Source: Spirochaeta isovalerica
Lineage (GTDB): Bacteria; Spirochaetota; Spirochaetia; DSM-2461
Length of the DNA stretch: 64,000 nt
Direction of reading: 5' to 3'
Assembly: GCF_014207565.1 (NCBI RefSeq)
Contig: NZ_JACHGJ010000004.1
Coordinates: 276,828-340,827, forward strand
A model generated the notes under the pieces. It was given only the letters and a program-made list of their open reading frames with translations, was not told the origin of the DNA and searched no databases. Shown piece after piece: positions 17,277-26,432 of the stretch. A program made the translations under genes and the position numbers. Every line of letters begins with the position of its first letter. Within the stretch, counting starts at the first letter, position 1.

Positions 17277-18521
17277 TTAAACACCGCCTCCAGCCGATTT
17301 CATGGCTGTCAGTTCCTCATCGTAGGGAGAATCGGGATACCGTTCTTCAAAAAGACGGAGTTTCTCCTCAAAAAGCTTCTCTTTCCCACGACTGAGCAGA
17401 GAGCTGAGATAGAAATAGAACACATCCGCATCTCCGCCTCTTTCTTCAACGGATCGATAGAAATCCTCAACTTGACGGTACTGTCCTGTCTCAACAGACA
17501 AGCGCGCCATTTTTCCATAGAGGCTTTTTATTTCTCTATCTTCTTCAACACTGAACCCGTCATATTCCCTCAGAGCGGCTTGCCATTGAGACAAAGCTCC
17601 TCCGGACTCTCCCTTTAAATAGAGAAGATCTCCCAGAGATGTGGCTATATGGGGGTCGTAATTCAGTTGAAGAGATTTTTCAAAGGCTTGTTGAGACAAA
17701 GTGAAAGCTTGATTCTTCCAATAGATTTCACCGGCCAGGTTGAGGGAGACCACAGATTCTCCATCGAGAGAAAGAGAGGCCTCAATAGCTTCGACAGCAT
17801 TACCCACTTGATCGCTGTCCAAATAAGAACGGGCAAGACTGTTGAAATAGAAGGGATTTTCAGGCTTAAGCCGGGTGAGTCTATTATAAAGGTATACAGC
17901 TTTACTGTAATCACCCTCTTTAAGACTTATCCTGGCCAGTAGAGTGTAGGCTTCTTCATTAAAAGGCTCCTGTTCCACAAGCTCTTCGAGATAGCTACTC
18001 GATGAAACAAGATCTCCTTCTTCGAAAAAGATTTCCCCCAGAGTCATTAATGCTCTGCCGTCATCGGGATGTTCTTCCAGACGGACAATAGCCCACTCTT
18101 TTTCTCCCTTTAGGAAATTTTCTTCTGGAGGAACAACCGGTTCTGATTGAATATTTGAAGTCAAAGAACTGATTTTTTCTTCCAACACATCAAGTGTTAC
18201 AACCCGTCGCTCCAATGATAATACTTTCCCGACAGCTCTATCATGAAGCGTTTGATTTTCGTCACGAAAACGTCCGATAGATACATTCAATGCCTCTAAG
18301 TCAGTCAGAAGAGCCTTGTTCTCTCCCTGGATTGTTGAAAGCTCCTCCCGAATCTGGGAATTCTCATCAATCTGTTGCAAGACTAGACCTGTTAATGTCA
18401 TCAATTCCTGTTCAACTTTGCTATATTTTCTTTCAATAAAGGAAAAAAGAAGCAAAAGGATTAATAAACAAAAAAAGATTCCGAAATATATAAACCATTT
18501 TTCTCTTACATAGAGTTTCAT
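17277..18521 (-). CDS. Inner-membrane-anchored coiled-coil/TPR protein, first gene of the Rhs operon
   Basis: This 414-residue protein has one N-terminal membrane helix (WFIYFGIFFCLLILLLLFSF, about residues 9-28). A coiled coil follows to about 130 (EELSTIQGENKALLTDLEAL). At least six TPR units run from about 145 to 400 (NEEAYTLLARISLKEGDYSKAVYLY, NPFYFNSLARSYLDSDQVGNAVEAI). TPR scaffolds of this kind assemble envelope or secretion machinery. It is promoter-proximal in the operon TPR, barrel, two lipoproteins, Rhs, small lipoprotein. The upstream region is very AT-rich. Confidence 0.78.
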   Translation of the reverse strand: MKLYVREKWFIYFGIFFCLLILLLLFSFIERKYSKVEQELMTLTGLVLQQIDENSQIREELSTIQGENKALLTDLEALNVSIGRFRDENQTLHDRAVGKVLSLERRVVTLDVLEEKISSLTSNIQSEPVVPPEENFLKGEKEWAIVRLEEHPDDGRALMTLGEIFFEEGDLVSSSSYLEELVEQEPFNEEAYTLLARISLKEGDYSKAVYLYNRLTRLKPENPFYFNSLARSYLDSDQVGNAVEAIEASLSLDGESVVSLNLAGEIYWKNQAFTLSQQAFEKSLQLNYDPHIATSLGDLLYLKGESGGALSQWQAALREYDGFSVEEDREIKSLYGKMARLSVETGQYRQVEDFYRSVEERGGDADVFYFYLSSLLSRGKEKLFEEKLRLFEERYPDSPYDEELTAMKSAGGGV

Positions 18522-19136
18522 ACAAAAGAATAATACAAATGAAATGTTTCAATTACTCAAACCTATAAACAATTTTTAAATATTTAATATTTTTCAATCA
18601 AATATTCGACCATATGAAAGTAATAAATCAAAAATGAAACAAAAAAAACACATTGAAACATTATTATGATATATGATTTTCATTTTTACAACACTTATTA
18701 TAAGAAATATTTTTACGAATAGCATTAATCCGGAATCAGTATAAGAAATCCCACATATTTCAGCCGCGGTTCACGTTTGTTGAGTACCATACATGGGTAT
18801 TACAGGAGAAAGATCTTTATTGCTTCAAAAAAACGGAAATTTGTTTATTATTTTAAGATTTCCAGTAAAAAACAAACTTCAAATACCAGAACTTCAGACA
18901 TTCATCCCTTTCATACCTCCAACATAGCCACCCCTAATAAATGACACATGTCACATTTGTTAATCAAAATTTTATATTTCTAGAGCGCCCAGAATTGGGT
19001 TAGAATCATTATTTTCCGGTAATACCAAAAAAACTCTTTGATTTTTTAAACAGTTTCGATACAATTCCTCTGATACTTACGGGTTTCGAAGCCAACAGCC
19101 CGGTGCCCGGATAGAAAAAAGTGTAAAGAGGATTTC
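18522..19136. other. AT-rich divergent intergenic region
   Basis: No ORF is supported in these 615 bases. The region separates two divergent genes and must hold promoters for both. The half nearest 18522 is strongly AT-rich with A- and T-runs. An imperfect dyad TGACA-CA-TGTCA lies at 18942-18953, about 190 bp before the activase start, and could be a regulator site. No unambiguous -35/-10 pair was found. Confidence 0.5.
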
Positions 19137-22100
19137 GTGCACAGTTTAGGTATAAACATAGGTTCATCGAGCCTGAAATCGGTACTCCTGAAAAACGGAG
19201 AAATTATCTGGACTTCGGTTATTCCCCATGACGGGAATTTTACCGATGCCGTGAACAGAACTCTCGGTAGTCGGGAGATTCCGGCAAACTGTCCGACTCT
19301 CGTTACGGGAACGGAAGGTCGTTATCTTTTCAGTCTCAATAATGTTATTGAACCGCTCTGTATAGAGAAATCCCTAGAGGCACTCCGGGAAAAAGTCGAC
19401 GCCATCGTCACAATGGGCGGCGAAGACCTCATTGTCTACACCATCAGCGATGAAGGAAAAATCGTAAACAACTTCTCTGGCTCCAAATGCGCGTCCGGTA
19501 CGGGAGAGTTTTTCAAGCAGCAGCTGGGAAGAATGAATATGACTCTCAGCGATGTAAACGGCGTCAGCGATGACAGCCAGGTCGTTACCCTGTCCTCCCG
19601 CTGTTCCGTTTTCATGAAGAGCGATTGTACTCACAGGCTCAATAAGAAAGAATCGACACCCGACGATATCGTCGTGTCGCTCAGCAACGTCATGGCCGTG
19701 AAGGTTATCGACTTCCTGAAAAAAGCGGGAATCCGGACCGGAAGGGTTATGCTGACCGGAGGGGTGACCCTCAACCGGCACATCATACGCTTTATGAGAG
19801 AACAGGCGCCCGATATCGATTTCATCATCCCCGAAACTGCTTCTTATTTCGAAGCGTACGGCGCGGCTCTCCTCGCAGCGGAAACAGGAACACCCTACCC
19901 GGGAACCGACCGGCTTATGAAACCCGGTCAGGTCAAGTTCTCGAATCTGGACGACCTGAAATCGGCCATGGACAAAGTTTCCTATTTTTCCGCTGAAGAA
20001 ACGAAACTGGTAGAAAGCAAGGAATATATCCTCGGTGTGGACGGCGGTTCGACGACGACCAAAGCCTGTCTGATCGACAGGGAAACCAATCAGATCGCCG
20101 CCAGCCATTACGGTCGGACCCACGGCGACCCGATCAAAGCCCTGAAAAACTGTATTGTAGAAATCAAGAAAAAGATTAAGGAAGATATAGGTGACGGGAA
20201 GATAAAAATCACCCTGGCCGCAACAACCGGTTCATCGCGAGAAATTCTCGGTGTTTTCCTGGAAACAGGCGGCGTTTACAATGAAATTATCGCCCACGCC
20301 TACGGAACCACATTCTTCTCGGAAGATGTCGACACCATATTCGAGATCGGCGGACAGGATGCCAAATATGTTCTGCTGAAAAACAAGGTGCCCATAGACT
20401 ACGCCATGAACGAAGCCTGTTCCGCCGGAACGGGATCATTCCTGGAGGAATCAGCCCATGGAGACCTCAATATCGGTTCAGCCGCAGAGATCGGCGATAT
20501 TGCCCTTCTGGCAGACAATCCTTTGAAATTCGGCGAGCACTGTTCCGCCTTTATCAATTCCGATATCCGAAAGGCCATCCAGCAGGGCGCGACCCGGGAA
20601 AACATCACGGCGGGAATCGTCACCTCCATTGTTGCCAATTATCTGAACAGGGTCGTAGGCAATAGAACCATCGGAAACAAGATCTTTCTTCAGGGAGGAG
20701 TGGCTAAAAACAAAGCCGTACCTCTGGCATTCGCCATGTTTCTGGACAAGGAGATTCTCGTTCCGCCCAGCCCCGAACTGATGGGCTGCTTCGGCGTGGG
20801 AATCCTGGCGGCTCAGAAAAATTCCGATGGTTTCCTCGATAAGGGAGATTTTGATCTCGATGCGATTCTGGAAACGGAAATCACTTACGATAGAGTTTTC
20901 ACCTGTAAATCCTGCGACAACTTCTGCCCCATCCAGGTGCTTAACGTCAACGGACACAAATATATGTTCGGCGGACGTTGTAACAAATATGCCAACAGCC
21001 GCCGGAAAGTCGATGAATCCGTAAAGGTTATCGATTATGTGGAGCAGAGGAATCAGCTGCTTTTCCACGATTGCGCAGCCGACCAGGAGAACATGACGGT
21101 TAAAAGAGATTTTACCGTCGGTATTCCCAGAGCTTTTTCCGTACACACCATGTACCCGCTCTACTCATGGTTCTTCCATCAGCTGGGAATAAAAACGGTT
21201 CTCTCCACGGATATCGCCCACGACGGCGTGGCCCGGGTGGAAAGTTCCTACTGTTTCCCGGCGGAAATAGCCCACGGTGCGGTTCAGGATATACTGGACA
21301 AGGGTTGCGACTACGTTCTGGTTCCCCATTACCGGGATATGGAAAGTCTGGAGAAAGATGTTCATGCCAACTTCTGCCCCATAACCCAGAGTCTCCCCTA
21401 CTACATCAAAAAAGCTTTCCCCGAAGTGCCCGAGGAGAAGTTCCTTCCCCTCATTGTTACATTCAAATTCGGAGAAGAGAAAGCTCTCGAATACTTCATC
21501 CAGATGGGCGCCCAGCTCGGTATCGGTGAAAGCGAAGTAAAAAAAGCATTCCGTTTCGCTTTGGATAAACAGAAGGATTATTTCAGACAGGCTTACGAAC
21601 TGGGCCAGAGGGCCCTTGATGAGGCACAGCAGCAGGACAGAGCAGTCATCGCTCTTCTCGGCCGCCCCTACAATGCTCTTACAGCCGAAGCCAATATGGG
21701 AATTCCCAGAAAATTTTCCACGAGAGGATATTCCATCATCCCCTTTGACATCATACCGGTAAGCGATGAAGATATTTTCTCCAATATGTATTGGTATTAC
21801 GGCCAGCTCGATATGAAAGTGGCTGTGAAGCTCAAGGATATGGACAATGTCTTCATTACCTATATCACCAACTTCTCCTGCGCCCCCGATTCGTTCATTC
21901 TCCACTACATCAAGTGGCTTATGGGAACGAAACCCTTTCTGATTCTGGAACTGGACTCCCACTCCGCCGATGCCGGTGTCGATACCCGGGTAGAAGCTTT
22001 TCTCGATATCATCGAAGGTTACCGCTCCAAGCTGAGCGAAAAGGAAGGGGACCGGTACGACAACGGACTGCGATTCATTAACAACGGGGAAGAGGAAATC

Positions 22101-23522
22101 CATCTTCTCAATGTTCATGAGGACAAAAAAATCCCGATCAAAAACAATAAGAAGGTTAAGATCCTTCTTTCCAATATGGGAAAACTGTCCACAGAGATCG
22201 TCGCGGCTATTATGCGGTCCAACGGCTTCGAGGGAATAGCCCTCCCCGGCGCCGATCAGGAAGTCCTCCGCCTCGCCCGGTCCCATGCCTCGGGAAAGGA
22301 ATGCGTACCCTCCCATCTGGTACTGGGAAGCGCCTTGCGTTTCTTCAATTCTCCGGAATACAAAAAGGACGAGATCTACATGCTCTTTGTCCCCATTACG
22401 ACAGGCCCCTGTCGGACCGGACAGTACTTCGTTTTCTACGAAAACCTGTTTAAGGACATGCAGCTTGAGAACGTGGTCGTCTTTACCATGAGCGCCGACA
22501 ATTCCTATACGGAACTGGGTCCGGACTTCTCCAGACACTTCTGGAAAGCGGCGGCCGCTGCGGATTATATGAAGGATATCCAGACATCGCTCAGAGCCTG
22601 TGCGGTCGATCCCGCTTCGGCTCTGAACCAGTTCGACCAGCTGTGGAACCACCTCTGCGTTTCCGTCGAGAAGGATTTCAGAAATCTGATGCCCGAACTG
22701 AAAAAGGCGGCCGATGCCATCAAAGAGATTCCTCTGAAGAAAAAAATGGTCGACTGTCCCAAGGTTCTCATCGTCGGTGAGATCTATGTCCGCCGAGACG
22801 ACTTTGCCGTTGATGAGCTTATCGAGCATTTCAGCCGGAAAGAGATTATTGCCAAAGTGGCCGGTATCGGTGAGTGGATCCATTACCTGGACTTCGTCAG
22901 AACCTACGACCTTAAAAAACGGCTCAGGCTTCAGCCCTGGTGGAAAAAATTCCTTAGCAAAGAGCGCTTTGATCTTATCAGGCTCAGCATTGAAAAAGCA
23001 TGGAAACACAGCACGGAACACGCCATCAAGGAAGTCCTGGCTCCTACCGAGCTGATTCCCGACTCTCCCGATGATATGGAAGTGATGATGCGCAACAGCT
23101 CGGATCATTTCGTCAACCACGAACTGAACTCGGAGATTACCGTTTCGACCGGTTCCGCCGCGACGGCCATGCAGAGCGGCTATTCCGGCGTTGTAAACAT
23201 CTCTCCTTTCGCCTGTCTGATCGGACGGGTTATAGAGGGATTGTACACTCCCTGGGCCAGAAAGCAGAACTTTCCCACCATGTCTCTCGAGGTGGATGGA
23301 AACCAGCTGCCGCCCAATATCATCAACAAGCTCAACATCTTTATGATCAACGTTCTGCGTTTCCGCGACAACCCGGGAATCGCCGAGCTGATCGAGACGG
23401 AAGAGCCGATTTACGGCCAGGAAGCATCGGCCTGCAGTACAGAAGCCTGCGGAACCGATTCCTGTTCGACATGCGGGACCGAGTACAGTAACTTCAACGA
23501 GTTCATCAAGAACGCTGATTGA
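19137..23522 (+). CDS. Fused 2-hydroxyacyl-CoA dehydratase activase/dehydratase-like giant protein 1
   Basis: This 1461-residue protein starts at a GTG with AAAGAGGA upstream. Two BcrA/BadF/HgdC-type ASKHA ATPase domains come first. The first begins LGINIGSSSLKSVLL and has CASGTGEF at 118-125. The second begins LGVDGGSTTTKACLID near 297 and has CSAGTGSF near 425. In HgdC the equivalent Cys ligates a [4Fe-4S] cluster that passes ATP-driven electrons to a dehydratase. A Cys cluster CKSCDNFCP lies near 590. A DUF2229/HgdB-like part starts near 661 (VGIPRAFSVHTMYPLY) and holds several conserved Cys. The tail has the motifs CSTEACGTDSCSTCG. Substrate unknown. It is a stand-alone gene with a terminator after it. 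Confidence 0.88.
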   Translation: MHSLGINIGSSSLKSVLLKNGEIIWTSVIPHDGNFTDAVNRTLGSREIPANCPTLVTGTEGRYLFSLNNVIEPLCIEKSLEALREKVDAIVTMGGEDLIVYTISDEGKIVNNFSGSKCASGTGEFFKQQLGRMNMTLSDVNGVSDDSQVVTLSSRCSVFMKSDCTHRLNKKESTPDDIVVSLSNVMAVKVIDFLKKAGIRTGRVMLTGGVTLNRHIIRFMREQAPDIDFIIPETASYFEAYGAALLAAETGTPYPGTDRLMKPGQVKFSNLDDLKSAMDKVSYFSAEETKLVESKEYILGVDGGSTTTKACLIDRETNQIAASHYGRTHGDPIKALKNCIVEIKKKIKEDIGDGKIKITLAATTGSSREILGVFLETGGVYNEIIAHAYGTTFFSEDVDTIFEIGGQDAKYVLLKNKVPIDYAMNEACSAGTGSFLEESAHGDLNIGSAAEIGDIALLADNPLKFGEHCSAFINSDIRKAIQQGATRENITAGIVTSIVANYLNRVVGNRTIGNKIFLQGGVAKNKAVPLAFAMFLDKEILVPPSPELMGCFGVGILAAQKNSDGFLDKGDFDLDAILETEITYDRVFTCKSCDNFCPIQVLNVNGHKYMFGGRCNKYANSRRKVDESVKVIDYVEQRNQLLFHDCAADQENMTVKRDFTVGIPRAFSVHTMYPLYSWFFHQLGIKTVLSTDIAHDGVARVESSYCFPAEIAHGAVQDILDKGCDYVLVPHYRDMESLEKDVHANFCPITQSLPYYIKKAFPEVPEEKFLPLIVTFKFGEEKALEYFIQMGAQLGIGESEVKKAFRFALDKQKDYFRQAYELGQRALDEAQQQDRAVIALLGRPYNALTAEANMGIPRKFSTRGYSIIPFDIIPVSDEDIFSNMYWYYGQLDMKVAVKLKDMDNVFITYITNFSCAPDSFILHYIKWLMGTKPFLILELDSHSADAGVDTRVEAFLDIIEGYRSKLSEKEGDRYDNGLRFINNGEEEIHLLNVHEDKKIPIKNNKKVKILLSNMGKLSTEIVAAIMRSNGFEGIALPGADQEVLRLARSHASGKECVPSHLVLGSALRFFNSPEYKKDEIYMLFVPITTGPCRTGQYFVFYENLFKDMQLENVVVFTMSADNSYTELGPDFSRHFWKAAAAADYMKDIQTSLRACAVDPASALNQFDQLWNHLCVSVEKDFRNLMPELKKAADAIKEIPLKKKMVDCPKVLIVGEIYVRRDDFAVDELIEHFSRKEIIAKVAGIGEWIHYLDFVRTYDLKKRLRLQPWWKKFLSKERFDLIRLSIEKAWKHSTEHAIKEVLAPTELIPDSPDDMEVMMRNSSDHFVNHELNSEITVSTGSAATAMQSGYSGVVNISPFACLIGRVIEGLYTPWARKQNFPTMSLEVDGNQLPPNIINKLNIFMINVLRFRDNPGIAELIETEEPIYGQEASACSTEACGTDSCSTCGTEYSNFNEFIKNAD

Positions 23523-23544
23523 TTAGTTATTTAAGCAATATAAA

Positions 23545-23575
23545 AAGGCTGCCTTTAACCGGGTGGCTTTTTTTA
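23545..23575 (+). terminator. Rho-independent terminator after giant activase 1
   Basis: AAGGCTGCC (23545-23553) pairs, with G-T wobbles, with GGTGGCTTT (23562-23570) and runs into a T-rich tract. It lies 23 bp after the stop. Confidence 0.65.
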
Positions 23576-23618
23576 TTTTTTATTGAACTATTTTTTGACC
23601 GGAACTACAATTGTCAGC

Positions 23619-24275
23619 ATGAATAACGTGCTTCTGGTTGAAGATGATCTGGCGATCAGCGATCTGCTGGAGATTAACCTTTCCATGTCGGGATTTACGG
23701 TTGAATGCTCTGACGGGATTCAGGCTGCCGCAGAACTGATTAATGAAAAAGAATTTTCTATTGTCCTCCTGGATCTCTCCCTGAATGACGGATACGGTCT
23801 TTCCCTGATCCCCGTCTGCGAATCTTTCAAAATCCCTGTTCTGATCCTTACAGCGGACAATTCCCTTAGAACAAAGATCAATAGCCTGAATCTCGGCGCT
23901 GATGATTATGTCGTTAAGCCTTTTGAAACAGCCGAATTGATTGCCAGAATCCATGCTATTCTCAGACGGTCGGGTCAAGTCGAAGGCCCATCGGAAGAAG
24001 TGATCGATGACATTATCATTGATGTGGAGAGAAGAGGAATAGTCCGGGACACAGAGGAAATATACCTGACTACCAAAGAGTGGCATCTGCTTCTGTTCCT
24101 GCTCAGAAACAGAGGATATGTTCTCAGCAGAGATGTGCTTCTCGACAAAGTCTGGGGTTACGATTATTACGGAAACAGCAGAACTGTGGATATGCATATA
24201 CAGCGCCTGCGGAGCAAGCTAGGAACCGATAAGATTTCAACTGTCTATAAAGAGGGATACAGACTCGAATTATGA
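23619..24275 (+). CDS. OmpR/PhoB-family response regulator
   Basis: The start is placed at the ATG at 23619, giving 218 residues; the longer frame opens with a TTG inside the preceding terminator tail. The receiver domain (NNVLLVEDDLAISDLLEINLS) has the phosphoacceptor Asp in VLLDLSLNDGYG and the conserved Lys in DDYVVKPF. The C-terminal winged helix (YLTTKEWHLLLFLLRN, SRTVDMHIQRLRSKLG) binds DNA. It overlaps the downstream kinase gene by four bases (ATGA), so the two form a two-component system. Confidence 0.92.
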   Translation: MNNVLLVEDDLAISDLLEINLSMSGFTVECSDGIQAAAELINEKEFSIVLLDLSLNDGYGLSLIPVCESFKIPVLILTADNSLRTKINSLNLGADDYVVKPFETAELIARIHAILRRSGQVEGPSEEVIDDIIIDVERRGIVRDTEEIYLTTKEWHLLLFLLRNRGYVLSRDVLLDKVWGYDYYGNSRTVDMHIQRLRSKLGTDKISTVYKEGYRLEL

Positions 24276-25696
24276 AGTTTCGTCATGCGGTGCTTCTTCA
24301 GATTATGCTGGTATCCTTTTTTTCATTGTCTTTGTCTGGAATTTCATTAATTCAACTTAACCACGCTTTCAATATAAAACAGGAATTGTCAGGTCTGCAG
24401 AAGGAAGCAGAAGTTCTCAGCCTGTTTATTGCAGAAAAAGTGGTAGAGGATTTCAATGAATATAGATTCAGCGAAAGCTTGGTATTCAAACTGCTGAGAC
24501 CGGCGCTCATTGAAAAACAGAATATCTACTCCACTTGGAGAATATCTTTCAATGTAATTCAAAAAGGCGTTCCCCTTTTTAAAAATCCATCCTTCGATAT
24601 TTTGAACTTACCGGAAGAGGTAAAGACTGCAGAACGGGGCGGCAATGTCTGGGTGCTGCGAAGGACCGGAGATTCCTGCTACTTAAGAGTCGCCATGCCT
24701 CTAGATATTTTCCGGGGAGAAACAGTCATTACATTTGAGAAAGAAATCTCCCAATTATTTGAACAGAGACAGAAACTGATCGGATATATGCTGATTTTTA
24801 TATTGGCATTTATGTTCATATTTGTTCCTTTATCGCTGCTGCTATCAAGGACGATAACTCTGCCGCTTGAAAATATTCTTTCACAGATGGAAAATTTCGT
24901 CAGCGATAATAATTTTGATACAAGAAAGCTTTCGGTCTTTGAAGAGATCAGGCAGTTGCAGAAGCATTTCGCCAGTTTATCGATGGATATATCAAGTCAG
25001 ATAGATTTCCTGAAGAGAGAGAGCGAATCGAAAGAGCTATTCCTTGCCAAAGTGAATCATGAAATTAACACGCCGATAACTTCAATAAAAGGCTTTGCCG
25101 ATCTCCTTCTCCGTTCGCCATATGACGAACAGTTATATACCAAGGCGCTTAGCCATATAAGCCACGAAAGTTTACGCATCAGCGAACTCAACGGGAATCT
25201 GCAGAAATTGGTTATACCTTCCGATGAGTACCTCTGGGAGACATTTTCGCTAAATAGCGTTATAGATGATGCTGTCGAATCCCTCCGCTTTCTTTTTGAG
25301 AAAAAAGGCGTGAGGGTGGAAAGAGAAAAAACCGCCCGGAATATCCGGGGAAATCTCCCTTTACTGGTCACTGCTTTTAAAAACTTTATCCACAACGCTA
25401 TAAAAGCTTCTTTCAGGGAGGGAATAATTTTTATAAAAGCCGAAGAGAGCAATGGTGAATTGAAGGTCTGCATCATCGACGGGGGAATCGGTTTTTCCGG
25501 GAATAGAGCGGAAGAAGCAAACCTATACGAATCTTTTTCCGGATTGGGTCTGGCTCTATGCGATGAGATTCTGCGCCTCCACAAATGCCATTGGCTAATT
25601 ACCCCCCTTAAGAATGGCGGAACAAAAGTCTGTCTGGATTTTACAACTATTTTACAAAAAGAAGATAAATCTGATATTCCTGCGATTCATCATTAG
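24272..25696 (+). CDS. Membrane sensor histidine kinase, partner of the OmpR-type regulator
   Basis: This 474-residue protein has a membrane helix at about 8-28, an extracytoplasmic loop of about 140 residues, and a second helix near 168-192 (YMLIFILAFMFIFVPLSLLL). A HAMP segment follows. The HisKA box is KVNHEINTPITSIKGF, with the phosphorylated His just before the E-I-N-T-P. The ATPase part has the N-box FKNFIHNAIKA and the G1 box IIDGGIGFSG. The periplasmic loop has no recognised ligand domain. The next gene encodes a lipoprotein that could modulate it. Confidence 0.9.
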   Translation: MKFRHAVLLQIMLVSFFSLSLSGISLIQLNHAFNIKQELSGLQKEAEVLSLFIAEKVVEDFNEYRFSESLVFKLLRPALIEKQNIYSTWRISFNVIQKGVPLFKNPSFDILNLPEEVKTAERGGNVWVLRRTGDSCYLRVAMPLDIFRGETVITFEKEISQLFEQRQKLIGYMLIFILAFMFIFVPLSLLLSRTITLPLENILSQMENFVSDNNFDTRKLSVFEEIRQLQKHFASLSMDISSQIDFLKRESESKELFLAKVNHEINTPITSIKGFADLLLRSPYDEQLYTKALSHISHESLRISELNGNLQKLVIPSDEYLWETFSLNSVIDDAVESLRFLFEKKGVRVEREKTARNIRGNLPLLVTAFKNFIHNAIKASFREGIIFIKAEESNGELKVCIIDGGIGFSGNRAEEANLYESFSGLGLALCDEILRLHKCHWLITPLKNGGTKVCLDFTTILQKEDKSDIPAIHH

Positions 25697-25721
25697 AAAT
25701 CTTAATTCGAAGGAAACAGTT

Positions 25722-26408
25722 ATGAGAAAGATTTTCATTATTGCTTTTACATTCACCGCGATCCTCTGGCTCTTGCCCTCTTGCATTCAGGAAGGGAAAA
25801 TTTATGAAACCGAGAAATCTTTAGTAAGTGTCATAGAGGACATTCGCGAACCGGACTTTATAACCGAAGAAATCTACAGCTACAAAAAGACGCTCGGTGT
25901 TGATCGCATCTTTCACACATACACCCTCAAAGAGCCGAGCCGGGATTATCCGGCAGATGAAGAAGAACTAATCAGAAATCTAGAAAAGATCAGGCCTTCA
26001 GTCTCAACTCTTCCTGAGATTCTGAATCTCTTCGGCAAACCTCCCCGTGTAATTATTGCGACTAACACGAGCTCGGAATATCAGAATTATCATCTCAACC
26101 TGCAATATAATGATTTCACTTTATATTTTGGATCGGAAAAGGAAACACTAATTGAAATAAGAATTGAGGATGAGACTTCAATTTATGCCTATGATGGAAA
26201 AATTAAATACGGACAGTCATTGGATTACGTTCTGTCCTATATGCCGGCGACTGAAATCATAGAAGGCGAGGAAATCGATTGGGAGAAATCAGGAGTACTT
26301 TTTAAAAATATTGAAGGCCGTGAAAGTCTGGCTTATATCGATTACAAAGATAAGCGGATAAGAATGTTTTTCAACAATAACAGGCTGTCGGCCTTGTACT
26401 TATATTGA
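25722..26408 (+). CDS. Lipoprotein downstream of a two-component system
   Basis: The real start is the ATG at 25722, with AAGGA upstream, giving 228 residues. The leader RKIFIIAFTFTAILWLLPSC ends in the lipobox L-P-S-C. The segment LPEILNLFGKPPRVIIATNT and the later GQSLDYVLSYMP recall the LxxxLGkP repeat of BamE/SmpA-type small folds, but the match is loose. It probably acts in the envelope. Its position directly after the kinase gene suggests a sensor accessory or a target of that regulator. Confidence 0.68.
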   Translation: MRKIFIIAFTFTAILWLLPSCIQEGKIYETEKSLVSVIEDIREPDFITEEIYSYKKTLGVDRIFHTYTLKEPSRDYPADEEELIRNLEKIRPSVSTLPEILNLFGKPPRVIIATNTSSEYQNYHLNLQYNDFTLYFGSEKETLIEIRIEDETSIYAYDGKIKYGQSLDYVLSYMPATEIIEGEEIDWEKSGVLFKNIEGRESLAYIDYKDKRIRMFFNNNRLSALYLY

Positions 26409-26432
26409 GCTAAGCTCATCAAAGGAGAGGGA

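Noticed and set aside
21165..23120. A 651-codon minus-strand open frame opposite giant activase 1
   Set aside because: It is antisense to a gene with clear catalytic motifs and matches nothing recognisable; codon structure of the plus-strand gene explains the open frame.
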